Source of the DNA: Subdoligranulum variabile
Lineage (GTDB): Bacteria > Bacillota > Clostridia > Oscillospirales > Ruminococcaceae
Assembly: GCA_003343905.1 (NCBI GenBank)
Contig: QAKI01000008.1
Location: 1-7,528, forward strand
Length of the DNA stretch: 7,528 nucleotides
Direction of reading: 5' to 3'
Part shown: in pieces, positions 1-6,749 of the stretch
How the letters are laid out: each line of letters opens with the position of its first letter
Numbering within the stretch: position 1 is the stretch's first letter
Notes under the pieces: generated by a model
The model's database searches: none
Told to the model about the DNA's origin: nothing
Seen by the model: the letters and a program-made list of their open reading frames with translations, nothing else
Position numbers and translations under genes: made by a program

Positions 1-720
1 AATGAAAAGATACGCCAGGCATTTTCTCTTGCAATTGATCGTGAGTCCATCTCTGAAGTACTCAATAATGGATTGACCACACCTGCATATGGCTTGATTC
101 CGGCAGAATCTTCCGTTGGCTCCATTATGTATCGTGACCAGGCACCAGAACCATTGCTTGCATTACAGGAAGCAAATCCAGATCCAAAGGCTTTGCTGAT
201 TGAAGGAATGAAAGAGCTAGGACTTGGAGAAGATCCATCCAAACTGACAGTTACCTTTAGTATGGGCGGTACCAATGCAAAGACAAAATCTACCGGTGAG
301 TACTACCAGCAGATGTGGCAAGGTGTTTTAGGTGTTACTGTAGAATTAGAATTTAACGATGGTGCTACTCAGATGTCAAATCTTAATTCTGGAAATTATC
401 AAATGGGTATGACAAACTGGGGCGCTAATGTCGAGCCACAGTTTTTGATGTCCAGATGGTCTTCGGAAAGTGGCGGACAGTCTAAATGGGTCAATGAAGA
501 ATACCAAAGTCTGGTCAATCAGGCAGCATCCACAGAAGATGATCAGACCAGATTGGAATTGTATGCACAGGCAGAAGAACTGCTGATTAACGAAGCTGCA
601 ATTGCACCAATTTGTTATAACGGATCTTTAAGATTCTCCTATCCTTACATGCATGGTTTGAGTGATAATCCGTTTGACACAGTTGGCATGAAGAATGTTT
701 ATACAATCGGAAGAGAGTAG
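1..720 (+). CDS. Family 5 solute-binding protein of ABC importer, C-terminal part (5' truncated by window)
   Basis: This is the substrate-binding lipoprotein/exported component of the importer encoded downstream, and it would act outside the membrane. The frame is open from base 1, so the true start and signal peptide lie upstream; 239 residues and a TAG stop are visible. Fragment residues 1-16 (NEKIRQAFSLAIDRES) match the SBP_bac_5 hallmark 'N.KVRQAI.YAIDR'. Residues 99-105 (EYYQQMW) fit the usual 'W..nLGI.Ve' region that precedes the second lobe, and residues 164-200 carry the 'N.EYD.LV..A....D...R...Y..AE.LL..EA' helix pattern, followed by 'IAPICYNGS'. The 'W..D...DP..F' segment of peptide binders appears here as WGANVEPQFL (residues 140-149), with Asn at the position that is Asp in OppA/DppA. 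The family is certain; the substrate is not. It is probably the first gene of the operon and is followed by a strong hairpin. Confidence 0.93.
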   Translation, partial: NEKIRQAFSLAIDRESISEVLNNGLTTPAYGLIPAESSVGSIMYRDQAPEPLLALQEANPDPKALLIEGMKELGLGEDPSKLTVTFSMGGTNAKTKSTGEYYQQMWQGVLGVTVELEFNDGATQMSNLNSGNYQMGMTNWGANVEPQFLMSRWSSESGGQSKWVNEEYQSLVNQAASTEDDQTRLELYAQAEELLINEAAIAPICYNGSLRFSYPYMHGLSDNPFDTVGMKNVYTIGRE

Positions 721-727
721 GAAATAA

Positions 728-757
728 AGGTCTGCGGAGGATATCTTCCGCAGACCT
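728..757 (+). terminator. Intercistronic stem-loop after the binding-protein gene (partial terminator or 3' mRNA stabiliser)
   Basis: There is an 11-bp perfect inverted repeat, AGGTCTGCGGA (728-738) against TCCGCAGACCT (747-757). A further G-U and G-C pair closes an ATAT loop, giving a 13-bp stem. It begins 8 nt after the stop codon. The sequence after it (GTTTAAAAAGGTTTT) is only a weak U-tract, so full termination is unlikely and some read-through into the permease genes is expected. Such hairpins between binding-protein and permease genes are known to keep the binding protein in excess over the membrane parts. The structure is seen directly; the role is inferred. Confidence 0.7.
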
Positions 758-797
758 AGTTTAAAAAGGTTTTGGGAGAAGATAGTGGGGTAAAAAA

Positions 798-1727
798 ATG
801 ACTCGATTTATCTTAAAGAGAATCTTATATATGATTCTGGTCATGTTTCTGGTTACAAGTATTACCTTCTTTTTGGTACACAGCATACCAGGAGATCCTA
901 TCAGTGCAATGGTACAGGACTTGCCAGAAGAGACCAGACAGATTTATATGGAACAATATGGCTTTGACCAGCCCTTAATGGTACAGTATGTTCGTTTTAT
1001 GAAACAGCTTTTACAAGGTGATTTGGGCTCATCCCTTCGTTATCCGGGGCGAACAGTAGGAGAGATAGCTGCTTCGTTTGCTCCAGTATCAGCACAGGTT
1101 GGCGGAATTGCCCTTGCCATAGGATTTACCATTGGAACTATTTTGGGAATTATTGCAGCACTTAACCGCAACAAATTTTCTGACCGCACCATTATGGTAT
1201 TGGCATTGTTGGGAACAACGATACCGACTTTTGTGACAGCTTCTTTTTTGCAATATGTGTTTACAGTTGTCTGGCCTATTTTTCCGACAACAGGATGGGG
1301 AACAGCAAAACACATGGTTTTGCCGATCGCCTGTATGTGTGTGGGTCCACTTGCAACCTATGCAAGATATATGCGTTCCAGTGTGCTGGATACTACCGGA
1401 CAGGATTATATCCTGACAGCAGAAGCCAAAGGAGCAAAAACACCAAGGATTGTTATGCTGCATATTTTTAGAAATTCTTTTCTGCCTTGTCTGACCGTTT
1501 TGTGTACTAGTGTAGCTTCTATTTTTTCGGGGTCTTTCATTGTCGAGAGCATTTTTGCTCTTCCTGGTCTGGGAACATATTTTATCAGCGCAATCAATGA
1601 CCGAGACTATTCCATGATTTTGGGTTTAAATATCATTTTTACCGGCATCTATGTTTTGTCTGTTTTAGTGACAGATATCCTGCTGGGTATTTTGGATCCA
1701 AGAATTCGTCTGGCGAAAAAACAGTAA
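798..1727 (+). CDS. dppB: ABC transporter permease, DppB/OppB type
   Basis: This integral membrane protein is one half of the importer's translocation channel. Its 309 residues are normal for the family. It starts with the typical MTRFILKRIL stretch and a first membrane helix (about 9-29), then the 'H.IPGDP' motif (28-34) and an extracellular loop containing GDLGSSLRYPG (74-84). Further helices lie at about 99-121, 133-158, 173-190, 231-253 and 275-298. The cytoplasmic EAA coupling loop is at about 203-230 (DYILTAEAKGA...FRNSFLP) and docks on the ATPases. FALPGLGTYF (253-262) and the C-terminal LDPRIRL (299-305) are OppB/DppB signatures. The ATG at 798 is chosen because the conserved N-terminus begins there; a G-rich site (GGGGT, 787-791) sits 6 nt upstream. 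The symbol is given at family level only, since GsiC/NikB-type paralogues look similar. Confidence 0.95.
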   Translation: MTRFILKRILYMILVMFLVTSITFFLVHSIPGDPISAMVQDLPEETRQIYMEQYGFDQPLMVQYVRFMKQLLQGDLGSSLRYPGRTVGEIAASFAPVSAQVGGIALAIGFTIGTILGIIAALNRNKFSDRTIMVLALLGTTIPTFVTASFLQYVFTVVWPIFPTTGWGTAKHMVLPIACMCVGPLATYARYMRSSVLDTTGQDYILTAEAKGAKTPRIVMLHIFRNSFLPCLTVLCTSVASIFSGSFIVESIFALPGLGTYFISAINDRDYSMILGLNIIFTGIYVLSVLVTDILLGILDPRIRLAKKQ

Positions 1728-1740
1728 GGAGGGGAGAAAT

Positions 1741-2676
1741 ATGGAAAAGGAAATTACCTACATTCCGAAACCAGAAGACTTTGTGATAGAAGGTTGTGAT
1801 GATGCTTCTGCAGAACAGATCTCGACAACATCCCTTACTTATTGGCAGCTGTCTTTTAAAAAGTTTCGGGAGAATAAAGTGGCTCTGACAGCTGCAATTT
1901 TGCTTTTATTAATTGTTGTTATGACAATTATCGGACCACATCTGAGCAACTATGATATGGAAGTAGTTGATTTAAAGAATCGAAACCTTTGGCCTAGTTC
2001 TACATATTGGTTTGGAACAGATCAATTAGGAAGAGATATTTTTTCCCGTGTATGGGAAGGTGGAAGAGTTTCAATCATTATTGGTTTGCTTGGCTCTATC
2101 ATAGTGGCAATCATTGGATGTATCTATGGCGGTATTGCAGCATACTTTGGCGGCTGGGTCGATAACCTTTTGATGCGAATTGTAGAAATTCTCAGTAGTG
2201 TACCACATCTTTTGGTTGTCATTATGCTGTCAATTATTTTGGATAGCAGCAGTGTACCAACTTTGTTGTTTGCGATGTGTATCACCGGATGGTGTCCGGT
2301 TGCAAGACTGGTTCGCTCCCAGATGCTCCAAATTAGCAGTTCCGAATATGTTATGGCTGCAAAGGTCATGGGAGTAAATCCACTTACCAGTATCATTACC
2401 CATTTTATCCCCAACACATTAAGTGTCATCATTGTCAATATTACATTCCGAATTCCGGGATTTATCTTTGGTGAAGCATTTTTAAGTTATGTTGGATTAG
2501 GCGTTCAGCCACCAGCAACAAGTTGGGGTGCTTTATGTTCGGCAGCATCTTTAAACTTCCTGTTCTATCCATATCAGCTGATTGCACCAGCATTTTTGAT
2601 TGCGCTGACAATGCTCTGTTTTACACTGATCGGCGATGGACTCAGGGATGCATTGGATCCAAAACTTCGGAGGTAA
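1741..2676 (+). CDS. dppC: ABC transporter permease, DppC/OppC type
   Basis: This is the second channel subunit, partner of the preceding permease, 311 residues long. A cytoplasmic N-terminal extension (1-45) with the TYWQLSFKKFRENKVAL pattern is typical of OppC proteins, followed by a first helix at about 46-66. The FGTDQLGRDIFSRV motif (91-104) marks the start of the BPD_transp_1 region. Further helices are at about 110-134, 145-168, 172-187, 226-247 and 277-298. The EAA coupling loop is at 201-225 (SEYVMAAKVMG...HFIPN). EAFLSYVGLGVQPP (245-258), TSWG (260-263) and the C-terminal GDGLRDALDPKLR are diagnostic. A very strong ribosome binding site (AGGAGGGG, 1727-1734) overlaps the upstream stop codon and is 6 nt before the ATG, so the two permeases are in one transcript and are probably translated together. 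The symbol is family level. Confidence 0.95.
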   Translation: MEKEITYIPKPEDFVIEGCDDASAEQISTTSLTYWQLSFKKFRENKVALTAAILLLLIVVMTIIGPHLSNYDMEVVDLKNRNLWPSSTYWFGTDQLGRDIFSRVWEGGRVSIIIGLLGSIIVAIIGCIYGGIAAYFGGWVDNLLMRIVEILSSVPHLLVVIMLSIILDSSSVPTLLFAMCITGWCPVARLVRSQMLQISSSEYVMAAKVMGVNPLTSIITHFIPNTLSVIIVNITFRIPGFIFGEAFLSYVGLGVQPPATSWGALCSAASLNFLFYPYQLIAPAFLIALTMLCFTLIGDGLRDALDPKLRR

Positions 2677-2680
2677 GGTG
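2669..2680 (+). promoter_or_regulatory. Ribosome binding site that sets the DppD-type ATPase start at 2684
   Basis: GGAGG (2669-2673) followed by AAGGTG (2675-2680) lies over the permease stop codon and precedes the ATG at 2684. The conserved ATPase N-terminus (DNVLQVKDLNVSF) begins right after this ATG. An earlier in-frame ATG at 2636 lies inside the permease gene, encodes permease C-terminal DNA read in another frame, and is rejected as the start. Confidence 0.75.
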
Positions 2681-2683
2681 AGT

Positions 2684-3694
2684 ATGGATAACGTTTTACA
2701 GGTAAAAGACCTGAATGTTTCTTTTAAGAGCTATCTTGGAACGATTCGAGCGGTTAGAGGAGTAAACTTTGTCCTGAATGAAAAAGAAACACTTGCAATG
2801 GTCGGAGAATCCGGATGTGGAAAAACAGTAACAGCAAAATCTATTCTGAAACTGTTTGGAAGAACCTCTGGGAATATCTCTCCCCAATCGCAAATCTTGT
2901 TTGATGGACAGGATATTTTGAAGATGAGCAAGAATGAGCTCAGTGACCTTCGCGGAGCAAAAATCAGTATGATTTTCCAGGATTCCATGACTTCGTTAAA
3001 CCCAACCATGCGTGTGGGAAAGCAGATTGCAGAGTGCATTCGTTTGCATAATAAGGTTTCCAGAGAAGAGGCTATGAAGCGCGCGTGCGATTTATTGCGT
3101 TTAGTAGAGATCCCGAATCCGGAAGAAAGATTGAAAAACTATCCGCATCAGATGTCCGGAGGAATGCGCCAGCGCGTTATGATTGCAATGGCACTTTCCT
3201 GTAATCCAAAGATTCTGATTGCAGATGAGCCAACGACTGCCCTTGATGTAACTATTCAGGCCCAGCTGATTGATTTGTTGAAGAGTTTACGGGAGAAAAT
3301 GGGAATGTCTGTTATTCTGGTTACCCATGATCTTGGTGTTGTGGCTGATTTTGCAGATCGAATTCAGGTAATGTATGCAGGTAATATTGTGGAAAGAGGT
3401 ACCAAGGAAGAAATTTTTAAAAATCCGAAGCATCCGTATACCTGGGCATTACTCGATTCCATTCCAAGCAGAAATCTTCCAAGAAAGGGAAGATTATACT
3501 CATTAAAAGGAACACCACCAAATCTGAGCCAGCCAATTACAGGATGTCCATTTGCAGCGAGATGCAAGTACTGCATGCCGGTTTGTCGAAAATGTGCTCC
3601 TCAGGAAACATCATTCTCACAAACCCATCAGGTTTCCTGCTGGTTGAATCATCCAATGGCTCCTCAAAATGTTTGGGAAGGAGGAAGCAGATAA
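2684..3694 (+). CDS. dppD: Peptide/nickel-type ABC transporter ATP-binding protein, DppD/OppD type
   Basis: This cytoplasmic ATPase powers import through the two permeases, paired with the next gene product. The protein has 336 residues from ATG 2684. All ABC motifs are intact: Walker A GESGCGKT (41-48), Q-loop FQDSMTSLNP with Gln99, signature MSGGM (157-161), Walker B ILIADEP with Asp181 and Glu182, D-loop ALD, and H-loop His215. The C-terminal oligo_HPY region (NPKHPYTWALLDSIP, 247-261) is specific to the OppD/DppD/NikD group. It is followed by a cysteine-rich tail with C288, C294, C297, C301, C304 and C319; related DppD/OppD structures carry a [4Fe-4S] cluster in this region, and the spacing here (GCPFAARC...C) is compatible with that. 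The signature has MSGGM in place of LSGGQ, which is common in OppD proteins. It starts 7 nt after the permease stop and ends in a 1-nt overlap with the next gene. Confidence 0.95.
   Translation: MDNVLQVKDLNVSFKSYLGTIRAVRGVNFVLNEKETLAMVGESGCGKTVTAKSILKLFGRTSGNISPQSQILFDGQDILKMSKNELSDLRGAKISMIFQDSMTSLNPTMRVGKQIAECIRLHNKVSREEAMKRACDLLRLVEIPNPEERLKNYPHQMSGGMRQRVMIAMALSCNPKILIADEPTTALDVTIQAQLIDLLKSLREKMGMSVILVTHDLGVVADFADRIQVMYAGNIVERGTKEEIFKNPKHPYTWALLDSIPSRNLPRKGRLYSLKGTPPNLSQPITGCPFAARCKYCMPVCRKCAPQETSFSQTHQVSCWLNHPMAPQNVWEGGSR
3678..3684 (+). promoter_or_regulatory. Ribosome binding site for the DppF-type ATPase, with TAATG stop/start overlap
   Basis: AAGGAGG at 3678-3684 is 9 nt before the ATG at 3694. 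The stop codon of the upstream ATPase (3692-3694) shares one base with this ATG, which predicts translational coupling and matched amounts of the two ATPases. An in-frame ATG at 3544 lies inside the upstream gene and would add 50 residues with no likeness to ABC proteins, so it is rejected. Confidence 0.8.
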
Positions 3695-4677
3695 TGCAAC
3701 AAGAAGTATTGTTCGAAATAAAAAATTTATGTAAGTATTTTCCAGCTTCCCATAAACGGTCGGTTAAAGCGGTAGATAATATTTCTCTGAAAATTTATCA
3801 GGGAGAGACGCTGAGTTTGGTTGGAGAATCTGGTTGTGGTAAAACAACTTTAGGCAGAACGGTGCTTGGTATTTATCCCAAAACATCAGGAGAAATTTGT
3901 TATAAAGGCAATGTCTGGGAAAAGTCTTCGAAAAGTCAGCAAAAAGAATTTCAGAAATCTAATCAGATGATATTTCAGGATCCCTATTCCTGCCTGGATC
4001 CAAGAATGTCAATAGGAAGCATTATAGAAGAAGGAATGAAAGTTCATTTTTCTATGTCTCCTGCGGAAAGACAAAAACGTTGTGAAGAGCTGCTGGAAAG
4101 AGTGGGACTTCCAAAAGAAATGCTGTCCCGATTCCCACATGAACTTTCCGGAGGCCAACGTCAGAGAATTGGCATTGCACGCGCATTGGCAACACAGCCC
4201 GAGTTTATTGTGTGTGATGAACCAATTGCAGCGCTGGACAGTTCCATTCAGGCGCAGGTAATTAATCTTTTGATGGATCTTCAGCAGGAAATGGGTCTTA
4301 CCTACCTGTTTATCTCTCATGATTTGTCAATGGTTCGTCATATTTCCGACCGTATCTGTATTATGTATTTGGGAGCGGTTGCAGAATTAGGTAGTGCCCA
4401 AGATATTGACGAAAATCCGATTCATCCATATACGCAGGCGCTTTTTTCGGCAGTACCAGATATCAACGATGAACATTGGTCTGAAAATAGAATCAAACTG
4501 GAAGGAGAAATCCCAAATCCTATCAATGCACCAAAAGGATGCAAATTTTGTACTCGCTGTGCAATAGCAAAAGATATCTGCAAAAAACAGGCACCTGAAC
4601 TGGCAGAAATAGAGCCAGGACATTTTGTGGCCTGCCACTGCTGGAAAGAAATGGTAGGGAAAAGAAAGGAGCGGTAA
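3694..4677 (+). CDS. dppF: Peptide-type ABC transporter ATP-binding protein, DppF/OppF type
   Basis: This is the second cytoplasmic ATPase of the heterodimer, 327 residues long. Motifs are intact: Walker A GESGCGKTT (44-52), Q-loop FQDPYSCLDPR with Gln95, canonical signature LSGGQRQR (151-158), Walker B FIVCDEP with Asp175 and Glu176, and H-loop His209. The QDPY.CLDPRM segment, the KAVDNISL start of the core and ENPIHPYTQALFSAVP (240-255) place it with OppF/DppF proteins. The D-loop region reads IAALDSS where most OppF have VSALDVS, a minor change. The tail is richer in cysteine than usual: C283, C286, C289, C296, C314 and C316, including a CxxCxxC run and CHC, so a metal or Fe-S site is possible here as in its partner. 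The gene overlaps the upstream ATPase by 1 nt and is followed after 2 nt by the amidohydrolase gene. The symbol is family level. Confidence 0.95.
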   Translation: MQQEVLFEIKNLCKYFPASHKRSVKAVDNISLKIYQGETLSLVGESGCGKTTLGRTVLGIYPKTSGEICYKGNVWEKSSKSQQKEFQKSNQMIFQDPYSCLDPRMSIGSIIEEGMKVHFSMSPAERQKRCEELLERVGLPKEMLSRFPHELSGGQRQRIGIARALATQPEFIVCDEPIAALDSSIQAQVINLLMDLQQEMGLTYLFISHDLSMVRHISDRICIMYLGAVAELGSAQDIDENPIHPYTQALFSAVPDINDEHWSENRIKLEGEIPNPINAPKGCKFCTRCAIAKDICKKQAPELAEIEPGHFVACHCWKEMVGKRKER

Positions 4678-4679
4678 CA

Positions 4680-5447
4680 ATGAAAGGCGTTTTTATCAAA
4701 GATCTGACCTATCCGGAATGTTGTGAAAGGATCAACGAAAATAGTGTGATTGTACTTCCGATTGGTGGAGGAAGCAAAGAACATGGAAGTCATCTTCCAA
4801 TGGGAACTGATTGGTATGTGACAGAATATTTTGCTCAGGAAGTGACCAAAGAATGTGATGTTATTACTCTTCCAACGCTGCCTTACGCTTATTTTCCAGC
4901 TTTTGTGGAATGGAAAGGATCTGTCAGCGTTGAGGCAGAGCATTTTATAAACTATGTGCAGGATATTCTGTTGAGCTTTGCACGTTTTGGGGTAAAAAAG
5001 TTTATGATTATAGATGGAGGAATTTCAACACATATTCCGCTGTCAATCCTGTCACAGACAATGAACAATAAATATCATGTAACAGTGGCAGTAACAGATC
5101 TTACAGGACTGGCTTATGATATTGAATCTAAGGTTTGCCAGCAAGAAAAAGGTGGACATGCGGATGAATCCGAAACATCTACCATGCTTTATCTGCATAA
5201 GGAATTGGTAAAGATGGAATATACGACCGAAGAATATCGTATGCCACTGTTCCCTAATATTTTCCAGAACGGCAGAGCAGTTGCCTTTGTTGGAGGTGGT
5301 ATGAATTCTCCACAGGGAAGCAACGGAAACAGTACCCTTGCAACCGAAGAAAAAGGAAAAGCGATTCTGGAAGATATGAAGAGAAAGATGGTATTGTTCA
5401 CAGAGGAATTTGTCCGCTGGGTTCCTCAGTCCAAAAAAGATCAGTAA
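4680..5447 (+). CDS. Creatininase-superfamily amidohydrolase, divergent active site
   Basis: This is a likely cytoplasmic metal-dependent hydrolase of amide or lactam C-N bonds, 255 residues, the usual size for the creatininase superfamily. Visible motifs are LPIGGGSKEHGSHLPMGTD (26-44) with E34, H35, H38 and D44 as candidate metal ligands; SVSVEAEHFINYVQDIL (81-97), equivalent to the 'G.isl....f' helix; FGVKKFMIIDGGISTH (103-118); GGHADESETSTM (158-169) with H160 and E165, equivalent to catalytic-region H178 and E183 of Pseudomonas creatininase; and a C-terminal GSNGNSTLATEEKGK (213-227), common in the family. The usual NGH(G/Y)(G/E)N loop is DGGISTH here, so the normal His and Glu ligands are absent. 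I recall a subfamily with KEHG.HLP and GvST motifs, so this is probably a subfamily trait and not decay. The ATG at 4680 has AAAGGAG (4665-4671) 8 nt upstream. The gene sits 2 nt after the transporter, so its substrate is probably what the transporter imports. True creatininase activity is doubtful. Confidence 0.85.
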   Translation: MKGVFIKDLTYPECCERINENSVIVLPIGGGSKEHGSHLPMGTDWYVTEYFAQEVTKECDVITLPTLPYAYFPAFVEWKGSVSVEAEHFINYVQDILLSFARFGVKKFMIIDGGISTHIPLSILSQTMNNKYHVTVAVTDLTGLAYDIESKVCQQEKGGHADESETSTMLYLHKELVKMEYTTEEYRMPLFPNIFQNGRAVAFVGGGMNSPQGSNGNSTLATEEKGKAILEDMKRKMVLFTEEFVRWVPQSKKDQ

Positions 5448-5465
5448 AAAAGGGAGAGCATACAA

Positions 5466-6689
5466 ATGGGGAAATATGATTTATTGGAGCCTGTTTCCCG
5501 CCTGAAACAGCATGATTTTGTAAAAGGAGAAGGAGCCTGTTTAATTGATCAGCAGGGAGAAAGATACCTTGACCTGGATGAAATGTGTGTTTTTTTGGGA
5601 CAGGGAAATCAGCACTTTATTGATACTGTAACGCAAGCACTTCATGGAATTACTAATGGACGATCCAGTCTGGTTCCGTATAAACAGCGTTTGGTAAACT
5701 ATTTAATGGAAAGTACCGGACATGTTTTCCAAGCAGTTCATTTTACTGCATCGGGTTCTGAGACAACCGAATGGGCAGTTCGTTTGGCACAAAAGATTAC
5801 AGGACGTACAGAGGTCGTGTCTTTCTGGAATAGTATTCATGGACGAACATGGTTAAGTGCATCCATGTCTGGACTTCCAAAGAGGAAAACACACTATGGC
5901 CCCATTGCTCCAGGAATTATTTTCAGCCCATATCCAAACTGTCAGCATTGTCCAATGCAAAAAAAATATGATGACTGTGATTTTTTCTGTCTGCACTTTT
6001 TACAGGAAAAGATAAAATATGAGTCAGCTCAGGATATTGCAGCAGTTATCATCGAACCTTACCAGGGGGCAGATATTGCATATCCACCTAAAGGTTATCT
6101 GGAAAAGCTTAGGGAATGGACAAGGGAGAATGGAATTCTGTTGATCTTTGATGAGATACAGGCAGGACTAGGAAGATCCGGCAGTATGTACTGCTACCAG
6201 CAAACTGGAATAGAACCAGATATGCTTTTGCTGGGAAAAGGTCTTGGTAATGGAATGCATATCAGTGCACTGTTAACAAAACAAATTCCAAAAGAAGAGT
6301 ATCTTCCAGCAGTCAGTGGAGGAACAGGTGATGATATCTTAGCTTGTGCTGCGGCTTGTGCTGTAATGGAAGAGTTAATGCAGACAGATTTATTGGAAAC
6401 AATTAAAAAGTGCGGAAAATTGCTGGAGGAAGGATTGGAACGTCTGGCTCAAAAAACAGACTGTATTCAAAATGTCCGTATTAAGGGAACTGCAGCAGCA
6501 ATTGAATTTGATTGTCAGCAAACGGGAAAACAGGTATGTGACCAGATGAAAGAAAAGAAATTTATCTTTGGGAACATTATGAATCAAATGATGGTTCTGA
6601 AACCACCGCTTAGCTTGACAGAAGAGCAAACAGGTCAGTTTTTGAATGCACTGGAAGAATGTTTGATGCAGGTGACAAAATCTGAATAG
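5466..6689 (+). CDS. Class III PLP-dependent aminotransferase (GabT/dialkylglycine-decarboxylase-like)
   Basis: This is a cytoplasmic fold-type I PLP enzyme that would move an amino group from an omega-amine or amino acid to a keto acid. It has 407 residues, slightly short for the family (about 420-450). Motifs in order: SGSETTEWAVRLAQ (96-109) for the PLP phosphate and cofactor pocket; SIHGRT (123-128) with H125 near the ring-stacking position; IIEPYQG (195-201) with E197; FDEIQAGLGRSG (228-239) with D229, which pairs with the pyridine nitrogen; LLLGKGLGNGM (254-264) with K258 as the Schiff-base lysine; SGGTGDD (284-290) with the likely phosphate-binding Thr from the second subunit; and LKPPLSLTEEQ (378-388) near the C-terminus. 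A cysteine group (C159, C162, C171, C175) sits in the insertion where GABA transaminases and relatives have a 'C..CP' motif. AGGGAGA (5451-5457) lies 8 nt before the ATG. It is 18 nt after the amidohydrolase gene, so it probably acts on the amine that enzyme releases. The exact substrate is unknown. Confidence 0.92.
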   Translation: MGKYDLLEPVSRLKQHDFVKGEGACLIDQQGERYLDLDEMCVFLGQGNQHFIDTVTQALHGITNGRSSLVPYKQRLVNYLMESTGHVFQAVHFTASGSETTEWAVRLAQKITGRTEVVSFWNSIHGRTWLSASMSGLPKRKTHYGPIAPGIIFSPYPNCQHCPMQKKYDDCDFFCLHFLQEKIKYESAQDIAAVIIEPYQGADIAYPPKGYLEKLREWTRENGILLIFDEIQAGLGRSGSMYCYQQTGIEPDMLLLGKGLGNGMHISALLTKQIPKEEYLPAVSGGTGDDILACAAACAVMEELMQTDLLETIKKCGKLLEEGLERLAQKTDCIQNVRIKGTAAAIEFDCQQTGKQVCDQMKEKKFIFGNIMNQMMVLKPPLSLTEEQTGQFLNALEECLMQVTKSE

Positions 6690-6710
6690 AAAAAAAGTGA
6701 AGATTGTATG

Positions 6711-6740
6711 TTGACTTTCTGCTGCTGATTATCGTACAAT
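6711..6740 (+). promoter_or_regulatory. Sigma-A-type promoter for the GntR regulator gene
   Basis: The -35 box TTGACT (6711-6716) and -10 box TACAAT (6735-6740) each differ from consensus at one base, and the spacer is 18 nt. Transcription would begin near 6747, about 40 nt before the GTG start. No hairpin terminator is visible between the aminotransferase stop (6689) and this promoter, so read-through from the operon may add to expression. Confidence 0.75.
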
Positions 6741-6749
6741 TTAAAGAAA

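Noticed and set aside
1089..1463. Minus-strand open frame of 124 codons inside the first permease gene, rich in Cys, His and Asn
   Set aside because: The composition follows from reading the complement of hydrophobic codons. There is no plausible protein and it is fully inside a clear permease gene.
2636..2683. Longer N-terminus for the DppD-type ATPase from ATG 2636
   Set aside because: The added residues come from permease coding DNA in another frame, while a ribosome binding site and the conserved N-terminus support ATG 2684.
3544..3693. Longer N-terminus for the DppF-type ATPase from ATG 3544
   Set aside because: The extra 50 residues overlap the cysteine-rich tail region of the upstream ATPase and do not resemble ABC proteins; AAGGAGG supports ATG 3694.
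4422..4943. Minus-strand open frame of 173 codons across the ATPase/amidohydrolase junction
   Set aside because: It lies opposite two genes with intact family motifs, has no recognisable domain and has a Cys/Phe/Ser-rich composition typical of antisense translation.
5052..5465. Minus-strand open frame of 137 codons opposite the amidohydrolase gene
   Set aside because: It is the antisense shadow of a conserved coding region, with no family likeness.
6690..6710. Possible terminator after the aminotransferase gene
   Set aside because: The bases after the stop are A-rich with no inverted repeat, so no intrinsic terminator can be supported.
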